In this document: positions 58,701-64,000 of the stretch, in pieces
How the letters are laid out: each line of letters starts with the position of its first letter
Position numbering within the stretch: position 1 is the first letter of the stretch
Origin: Erigeron canadensis
Taxonomy: Eukaryota; Streptophyta; Magnoliopsida; Asterales; Asteraceae
Length of the DNA stretch: 64,000 nucleotides
NCBI RefSeq assembly: GCF_010389155.1
Contig: NC_057762.1
Span: 35,896,055 to 35,960,054 of the forward strand
Direction of reading: 5' to 3'
Translations under genes and position numbers: made by a program
The notes under the pieces: model-generated
The model's input: the letters and a program-made list of their open reading frames with translations, nothing else
The model's database searches: none
Told to the model about the DNA's origin: nothing

Positions 58701-59975
58701 ATCAAATTTGACACGGTAAATATTTAGAAGTACAAAAAATTTGAACAAAGATGTTTTGGGCATTACCTAACCCGCTCGTTTTGCTACCTCTAACTGCCAC
58801 TATACTAGCTAAGTAAAAATCAGCCGGGGTAAGTTTGATGTTACACCCTAAAACACCTCCACTCAACTTTCTTTTATGGGTCGAAGACTAATCTTGGACC
58901 GTGCAGGCGTGCATTCATCAGTTTCAAGTTCCAACAATTAATTATTCTTGTGAAATTTGCAGGTGGTCTCATGGGAGTCCTGTGAATAGATATGGTTTAT
59001 ATGCTCTTCAATGGATTGTGGAAGTTAACGGGAAACCAACTCCTGATCTTGACGCCTTTGTTAGTGTGACAAAGGTAAAAATGTTCCTCTTTAGTGTTCA
59101 AGGTTGTTGATGTGATAGGTGTCAGGTGTTTGAATGTAATTAGTTAAAAATCTATATCAATATCATATATTTTGGAATAGAAGTATCACTACTTTCTTTA
59201 ATAAAGCATATGACCATTATTTTGAAATTTTTAAGTAGAAGGGAACTACTATGTTAACCCTCCACCTAACCAATATCAATGGTTGATAATTAACATACAA
59301 GAGTCCCACCAACAAAGTTCCTCACATCACCAGAACCAACCATAATCCTGAGTGGGCGGTTGGCAAAGCCTGCCGCCGCCATCTCTAACCGTATGCCCTG
59401 GTTAAAACTTGATTCTTTAAGTAATTTAAACTTAAAGTTAACCACCTCCAAGAGTCCAAGATAGCCTAGTGGTTATCATCTTGGAGGCGGTCAGGGAAAA
59501 GTTTGGAAACGATCTCAGAATACCCTGGTTAGGCAACATACATCTAAGTTTAAAAAAAAACTCGCCTCCCTGGTAACCTGAATAAGGAAAACCTCCCCAT
59601 TTATTTAAACTTTGATTGGAAATTTTAGAAATATCCACTACGATGCAGGTAGGATCCTAGCGAATGCAGACGAGTACTCCATTGGAATAAATATATTCTT
59701 TATATAGTAATTGTCTTAAAAGCTAAGTTAATTTGGGGATTGACTGTTTGTCAATACTGCAAGTGATGTGCCTGCATTTACCATACGATGGAATTGATGT
59801 GCAGGAAATTGAAGATCGGGAGTTTGTTCGTATAAAAATGATTCAATTGAACGGGAAGCCACGAGTGCTGACACTGAAACAGGACCTCCACTACTGGCCT
59901 ACATGGGAGCTCAGATTTGACTCCGAGACTGCAATGTGGCACCGACATATCATTAAATCATTAGCAAATCATTAG
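46800..59975 (+). CDS. DEG7: DEG7 protease (Deg/HtrA family, double-length)
   Basis: Twenty-four exons: 46800-47073, 47165-47235, 48222-48356, 48760-48818, 49282-49318, 49947-50072, 50302-50391, 54034-54099, 54194-54250, 54337-54402, 54930-55037, 55464-55544, 55629-55678, 55762-55927, 56016-56453, 56586-56768, 56908-57013, 57088-57258, 57377-57456, 57559-57783, 57921-58136, 58238-58395, 58963-59074, 59805-59975. All are GT-AG and join in frame to 1,081 residues; plant DEG7 is about 1,100. The first protease domain has the triad His87 (LTNRHVV), Asp118 (PVHDFGFF) and Ser202 ([11 protein letters not shown]). PDZ-like segments follow ([40 protein letters not shown]). Exon 15 encodes a variable acidic linker, then a second protease-like domain ([29 protein letters not shown]) without a recognisable triad, as known for DEG7, where it serves trimerisation. 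Arabidopsis DEG7 is reported in chloroplast photosystem II repair; no clear transit peptide is visible here. Intron 7 holds a retrotransposon. Confidence 0.94.
49400..49690. repeat. GGGTGGG/ACCCA-rich repeat remnant in DEG7 intron 5
   Basis: Phrases such as GACGGGGTGGGCGGGTTGGG and TAACCCACTGACCC, typical of plant hAT MITE arms, occur here. Borders are unclear. Confidence 0.3.
50880..51200 (-). repeat. 3' LTR of the gag-only retrotransposon
   Basis: Begins TGTTGTCCCAG and ends AATTCCAACA; pairs with 53487-53819. It lacks a 13-bp segment (GTTGCTTGGTGGT) present in the other LTR. Confidence 0.93.
51254..52546 (-). CDS. Gag polyprotein of the retrotransposon (intact)
   Basis: A 430-residue uninterrupted ORF. 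Residues about 15-200 form the Copia-type gag/UBN2 region: [29 protein letters not shown] and [19 protein letters not shown]. An Arg/Asn/Gly-rich segment follows (about 205-260, [18 protein letters not shown]) and then one CCHC zinc knuckle with Cys284, Cys287, His292 and Cys297. The C-terminal 130 residues are acidic then basic and replace what would be the start of protease in full Copia elements. It should package element RNA, relying on enzymes of an autonomous relative. The start is the first ATG in the frame, following the long repeat-bearing leader. Confidence 0.9.
   Translation of the reverse strand: MRKEDVESSNNDKGLGSTHYFQCLLSTTTNYTIWSIRMKIILQANGLWEMVASDKSEADEKRDKTAIGYLFQGLPEDIILQVASCANAKEVWDTLKTRNVGVDRVQKAKLQTLKSESEMLQMEEDETIDSFTAKMTSITSQMTSLGSTLDDATRVRKLLNSVPERFIQIVASIEQYSDLDELTFDEAIGRLKAFEERIKIKKGKIFEHQDKLLFTRHDNNGRRQRYDNQGRGRYVPPHNRGYDNSRQHGRNDNYSKDTFKSYNEEKKSPQDQEGFTRNVNNVRCYNCNKLGHYASDCRRRPQRRQREEVSNLVEEDVEPQLLMASTSFNETQEKLGKDAPTNQSNPFENFDDDEDLKLGKFLLEKYVRRLDQEKETEEDYEELSMEDQQVKSNDMYEGRKPKVKTHFWSTITSKLVQKIKHKMKRNSKYK
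53090..53486 (-). repeat. Short degenerate repeats in the retrotransposon leader
   Basis: CGGTGATTGAAAACGGCAATCAA-like units (key word AACGGCAATC) recur about seven times between 53300 and 53470, with related words from 53100. They sit between the 5' LTR and gag, where packaging or dimerisation signals are expected. Confidence 0.65.
53487..53819 (-). repeat. 5' LTR of the gag-only retrotransposon
   Basis: Begins TGTTGTCCCAG and ends AATTCCAACA; followed by GAGTT, the target duplication. It contains GGTGGT-flanked extra 13 bp, which looks like a short tandem duplication. Confidence 0.93.
57457..57558 (+). other. Exitron-like intron 19 of DEG7
   Basis: GTTCGT...TTGCTTGCAG, 102 bp (34 codons), phase 0 and free of stops, between exons 19 and 20. 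Spliced protein reads ...[15 protein letters not shown], agreeing with the family layout. If retained, it adds a basic segment with SKKKRKV, matching the SV40-type nuclear localisation motif. It is GC-richer than the neighbouring introns and its donor is weak. Confidence 0.7.
58530..58800. repeat. hAT-like MITE remnant in DEG7 intron 22
   Basis: GTGGGTCAAACGGGTAAA on the left and AACCCGCTCGTTTTGCTACC on the right, the latter ending in GCTACCTCTA, resemble plant hAT MITE arms. No target duplication was found. Confidence 0.35.
59452..59605 (+). mobile_element. tRNA-derived SINE-like element in DEG7 intron 23
   Basis: Box-A-like TAGCCTAGTGGTTATCATC and box-B-like GTTTGGAAACGATCTC are spaced as in a tRNA head. 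A CTCAGAATACCCTGG segment, an A9 run and CCTCCCTGGTAACCTG follow. Confidence 0.45.
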
Positions 59976-60985
59976 CGATCGGTGATAGTCACTGAACACT
60001 TGGTACATATTAATTTGAATGATACTACCAATTGGATTGTAATGTAGCTGTAGCATTATATTCAAAATTCTGAGCTTGTTCCAAACATGTGGTCCCTATG
60101 CTACACTATAAAACTGTATGTGTATTGTGTGATGCTTTTGTTTTGGGTTTTCCTAGCATTCTGAACATTGTTTTTTGTTTATTACAGTAGTTTCCTTGGT
60201 TTCATTTGTTATAGGGTTGATGTTGTGATATAGAAGAAAGTGTAACTTTTGTTCCTTTTGAAAATATTTGTAAATTTCAATCAATGTTATAGGATTATGC
60301 ATTGTGATCATTTGATTATGATAGATGATTGAGGTTGTCCTATGTAATGATAAGGGTCACGGGTTACTGGTAGAGAAGGAAAAGCAGCCATGAGAAATCA
60401 GCGGAATCTTAGGGGTGAGGGCATTGGATCTGCTTGGATTCATAATAAGCAGATTCAGTTACCAATTATGATTATGATTTTTAAAAATTTAAGATCAAAG
60501 TAATTAGACTAAAATAAACAGGTCAGGAATCATAGCAAAAATGGTCTAATTTGAGTTGCAATAATCATTTCTAACAAATAAACCAACAATAGCAACTAAT
60601 TCAAACTGATCTGTTTCCTCCATTGGCGAGTTAGTTTGCCCAAACAGGATCATAACAACGAGCGTAGGTTCAAGATAAAACAACAGATCTTGCAGGCTTG
60701 CAGCATCAGTATATAATTAGAAACATCAAAACCGTATAAGGTATAACACATTTTCTCTGCAAAAAGAAATCCAATTTCATTGATCTTCAATCTTCATAAC
60801 AAAAATAAGAGACTGGCCAAAACAAACTGATCTCCTAAACAAAAGGCTTAATTATTCAACACTTCTATATCAAGTTATCGACACTTATAAACAGTTAAAT
60901 TCCAACTAACTTGTAATACTGACAACAGGAATTTATAAACATAGCATTATACTATAAACTTCAACAAAACTATAAGAAAATTACA
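59976..60985. other. Convergent 3' ends of DEG7 and the trihelix-like gene
   Basis: About 1 kb between two convergent stop codons. It should hold both 3' UTRs. No other feature was recognised. Confidence 0.45.
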
Positions 60986-61981
60986 CTACAAGAATTCTGA
61001 GGGTGAAGTAGCACCCGCCTTCCCATTATCATCCAATTCCCCTGTAATCGGATGTTGCAAAACTTGAGGAGCCAAATTCCCCAACCCATCATTCACTGAC
61101 CCGAAAAACTGACAAAAAAACCGAGCCATCACTCCAAGCACCTGCATTTGATTTTGACAAGCATTCGCGTGTAATTCCATCATCTGTTTCTCATGTTCAA
61201 TTTGCATACTCACCATCTTCTCCCTCCATTTCATTTCCTCCTCTTCCCACTTTTCCTCCACTTTCCTTCTCCTTCTCCTCTCCTCATCGAATTCCATTTC
61301 TAACCTCACCCGACTCTCCATTTCCTTCCTCGCCCACGCCGTTTCTCGATCCCTTTCCATATCGTTCGACGCGTCTACAACCCCATCATCCACATTGCTC
61401 TCTTCCCTCCTCCACTCCCTTTCCCTTCTTTTCTCTTCCCTCCTCATTACAACATCTCTCAACTCCAAAACTTGAGCACCCACCAACCCTTTTCTCGATT
61501 TTTTCAGTCCAACAAAACCCGACTCCTCACCACCGCCACCACTAGTCCCTTCCTCATCACCATTTTCCAATTCATCAAATTCAAAAAACTCATCACCAAA
61601 CACAACATCATTTTCATTGTCATTTAAACCTCTCTTATTACACTCGATATCTCCGAAAACATCTTTATACTTATCGAAATTCTCCCAATGATTCTCACCA
61701 TCTTCCCAATTATACTCACTATCTGAAACCCTGATTTTTTGCTTCACACCCAAATATTGATGACGCATGTTTTGTACTTTGATTGACACGTCACGCCATG
61801 ACCATTTGAACGGAAAACTGATCGGATCACGAAGATGGTGAACGGAATTTACATGCTCGGCGATTGGTTTGAACTTTTTTTCTCTGGTTTTTAACTTGGC
61901 TAAGATACCGGTGGTTTGGAGATCGGAGTATTTTGTTAAAAGGGTTCGTTCTTCGATTTCTGACCACTTTTTTCTCTTCAT
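60986..61981 (-). CDS. Trihelix/Myb-SANT-like DNA-binding protein
   Basis: A single-exon 331-residue protein. Residues about 3-83 form a Myb/SANT-like trihelix domain: KKWSEIEERTLLTKYSDL (Trp6), KTREKKFKPIAEHVN, FKWSWRDVSIKVQNMRHQYLGVK (Trp60, Trp62). A Trp/acidic segment (NWEDGENHWENF) and a strongly acidic stretch (about 120-155) follow, then the basic cluster KKSRK (160-164), a candidate nuclear signal. Residues about 205-275 form a long charged coiled coil (ERRRRRKVEEKWEEEEMKW). The C-terminus FFCQFFGSVNDGLGNLAP is conserved-looking. This resembles plant trihelix-like proteins of the At1g21200/At1g76870 type; targets are unknown. It is probably a nuclear transcription factor that dimerises through the coiled coil. 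The ATG at 61981 starts the domain almost at once, as in relatives. Confidence 0.85.
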   Translation of the reverse strand: MKRKKWSEIEERTLLTKYSDLQTTGILAKLKTREKKFKPIAEHVNSVHHLRDPISFPFKWSWRDVSIKVQNMRHQYLGVKQKIRVSDSEYNWEDGENHWENFDKYKDVFGDIECNKRGLNDNENDVVFGDEFFEFDELENGDEEGTSGGGGEESGFVGLKKSRKGLVGAQVLELRDVVMRREEKRREREWRREESNVDDGVVDASNDMERDRETAWARKEMESRVRLEMEFDEERRRRRKVEEKWEEEEMKWREKMVSMQIEHEKQMMELHANACQNQMQVLGVMARFFCQFFGSVNDGLGNLAPQVLQHPITGELDDNGKAGATSPSEFL

Positions 61982-62266
61982 TTTGTTCAGATTCTGTCGG
62001 CGGTTAACCGGGAAAGTTGTCCGGAGGAGTGGGAAGTCAGAGTAGCTGAGTAGTGTGTGTGTGTGTGTGGATTATCAGTAGACCAAATGTTTGTTAATTG
62101 ATTTTCTTTTTCGTGTTTTCATATAAAAAAAATATTTTCCTTTTCTTGTAATGGCTTTTAATAACGGAGATATGATCTGCACCGTGTATATATATACGAA
62201 GAAAAAAAAAATCGATTTTGACCTAAAGTTTATTAAATAAGTGACTTGTTTAAAATTAAAAACTAA
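61982..62266 (-). promoter_or_regulatory. Promoter region of the trihelix-like gene
   Basis: Contains a (GT)n run at about 62056-62069 and, further upstream on the minus strand, a TATATATACACGG stretch (about 62183-62195) as a possible TATA region. Confidence 0.35.
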
Positions 62267-62710
62267 AGGCGTGTTTAGTTGTAAAAAATGTTTTCTATAT
62301 TTTCATTTTTAATATTCTAGAAAATAAGAGAAGTTTTACATCTCTAAAAAATAAATGAAAATCTGGAAAACGGGTCCAAATTGAAATATGGAAAACAATT
62401 TGAGATTTAGAAAATTTTAGAATATGCAAAAAGAAAAGTGAAAAATCATATTTTTTGTTTTCATGAAAAATATTTTTGAAAAATGATGTTGGGAATGTAT
62501 AACAAGTTAACAACAGCTTTCTAAGAATTTTTTGAGGTTTGCAAAATTTAGAAAATGAAAAATGAAAGTGAAAAACACTAAAAAAGTGTTTTCTAATTTC
62601 ATGTAAAACATTTTTGAAAAACTATGATTTGAAAGCGTTTTATGTTTTTCATGTTTTCTTGGAAAATAAAAATGAAAAACAAGGGGGTTTTCCCTAACTA
62701 AACGCACCCT
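62267..62710. mobile_element. Tourist-like (PIF/Harbinger) MITE
   Basis: A 444-bp element flanked by TAA on both sides (62264-62266 and 62711-62713). Ends AGGCGTGTTTAGTT and, reverse-complemented, AGGGTGCGTTTAGTT are inverted repeats. Interior arms consist of GAAAA/TTTTC words in both senses (AAAATGAAAA, TTTTCATTTT), which explains open frames on the minus strand. No transposase. Confidence 0.75.
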
Positions 62711-62713
62711 TAA

Positions 62714-64000
62714 GTTTGTAAAAAATTCTTAAAAAGTTGTTGTTATACATGCCCAACATGCATTAACTAACTCTTCCTTAACCGTTGCTATCAATTTTGC
62801 CAAACACAAATAATCATTAATTACAAACATGTACAACACTTTTCATCATAGTTATCCCCTCAGTGGTAACCTCCATCGAGTTAAGCTCCAAACAATCTTA
62901 TCTGCAAGATATCGTCGCTTGATCCATTGATTTTCAAGCTTAAACGACATATGACAATCAACATTGAACTAATCAGCTTCACAAAGATACAAAATTATTA
63001 ACTTGAACTTTAGATATGCAATATCCTAAATCCTTATCTTCAACCAATAGTGTTTGGCTTTATTTGGTATTTTCATAGATTTACCAATCACACAAAGTCT
63101 TTCACATAAGATGTCCACATCAAAACAAACATTTAAAAACTATACAGAGATTATTCTTTTACGTATAAAAGAGTTAATGGAAATCAAGTATTAAAAATAT
63201 ACAAAATTTTATTTTGAAATTTCATACAAAAATTTTATTGATTAGAAAATCTAACTGATCTTAACATAGTTTGATATTTTACTATTTACATTATTAACTT
63301 TGATTATAGTTCTTTAAAAAAAAAAAGTGAACTAGTACCATAAAAATTGATACAATAAATTTGTTGCATTTGCTTTGTATAATATAAAGTTAGAGTAAGA
63401 GTAACTTTCAGGGTTTGAATCTTACTTTTTATATTTGTTATCGTGGATAATTTAAGCATTCCAAATGGTCTCTCTTAATACATCCAATACATTGCCACAT
63501 TAACAAAACTTTGTTCCAATACATTTTCTCTCAATTCACACTCAATACCCAATACTTTTCATTACCCACTATCTATACTTACTTATTAAAGAAAATACCC
63601 CCCATGTTAAAGTACATAGGGGGAAATGTCTAAAATGCCCTTTCATGTAATATTTTCACCTACCACCCTTAAGATATGTAATATTTTTACTTAGCACTAA
63701 AATATTTTTACTTATACTACCATTTACATTAATGATTAAGTTATACTATCAATCCTTTATTTTTTAAAATATCCCCATTAATAATCTACATCAATCGACG
63801 TATCATCTACCACAAATAGTCGCATGTACCACCACATCGTCGCCGCCACAACTACCGCCACATTGCGCGGATAACATGCTAGTTTAACTTAACAAATATT
63901 AATTGTTTGTCTGAGAGAGAATTAAAATAAAAAGAAAAACAAAAGCCTAAAGATTTCGTGTTCACCACCACAATTATCTCTAATACATTTCCAATACTCT
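62714..64000. other. Gene-free AT-rich sequence to the window end
   Basis: No supported gene. A Helitron-like end lies near 63862-63883. A short stretch of simple AT-rich words fills the remainder. Confidence 0.35.
63855..63883 (+). mobile_element. Helitron-like 3' terminus
   Basis: CCGCCACATTGCGCGG is followed by ATAACATGCTAG|TTT (CTAG at 63879-63882). The same order occurs at 43848-43879. Confidence 0.4.

Noticed and set aside
62295..62707. Minus-strand frames of 66-72 codons rich in Phe, Ser and Lys
   Set aside because: They lie within the Tourist-like MITE and reflect its GAAAA/TTTTC arms.
1..64000. CRISPR arrays, bacterial operons, riboswitches, rRNA
   Set aside because: None is present; the regular short repeats seen are microsatellites, MITE arms or leader repeats, and all protein genes are of plant type.

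Overview
The window is nuclear DNA of a flowering plant, most likely a eudicot. The evidence is intron-rich genes with GT-AG junctions, plant-only protein families (PORR, polcalcin, DEG7, DRB-type dsRNA-binding protein), nuclear tRNA-Leu genes and AT-rich intergenic DNA full of plant transposon debris. I cannot name the species from sequence alone.

Genes, left to right: a broken PIG-P relic (minus, 181-1712); an intronless PORR-domain organellar RNA-binding protein (minus, 2274-3563); a four-EF-hand calmodulin-like protein (minus, 13296-13748); a two-EF-hand polcalcin (minus, 23136-23387); a six-exon protein with two dsRNA-binding domains and a Pro/Thr repeat tail (plus, 24840-27891); a two-exon ARM-repeat protein (plus, 35219-38321); two identical tRNA-Leu(CAA) genes in opposite orientation (40199-40282 plus, 41885-41968 minus); a 24-exon DEG7 protease gene (plus, 46800-59975); and a trihelix/SANT-like DNA-binding protein (minus, 60986-61981). 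These are independent genes with no operon logic. The two EF-hand genes are the only pair related in function.

The rest is mostly mobile DNA. The best-supported element is a complete 2.94 kb LTR retrotransposon carrying only a gag gene. It lies antisense in DEG7 intron 7, with near-identical LTRs, a polypurine tract and a 5-bp target duplication. Others are a 1.7 kb Mutator-like element with a perfect 9-bp target duplication (7330-9024), a hAT-type MITE with an 8-bp duplication (29195-29844), an Emigrant/pogo-like element (21549-22357), a Tourist-like MITE with TAA duplications (62267-62710), an 850-bp palindrome with SINE-like sequence at its centre (about 3840-4690), tRNA-derived SINE-like copies and several Helitron-like 3' ends.

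The observations I would follow first are: (1) a 102-bp phase-0, stop-free intron in DEG7 that, if retained, inserts 34 residues including an SV40-type nuclear localisation motif; (2) the gag-only retrotransposon inside DEG7; (3) the PIG-P relic, where a -1 and a +1 shift cancel across an intron; (4) the dsRNA-binding protein with the repetitive tail. I see no CRISPR array, rRNA or bacterial feature. Exon boundaries were inferred by hand from splice signals, reading frame and remembered family motifs; no alignment was run.
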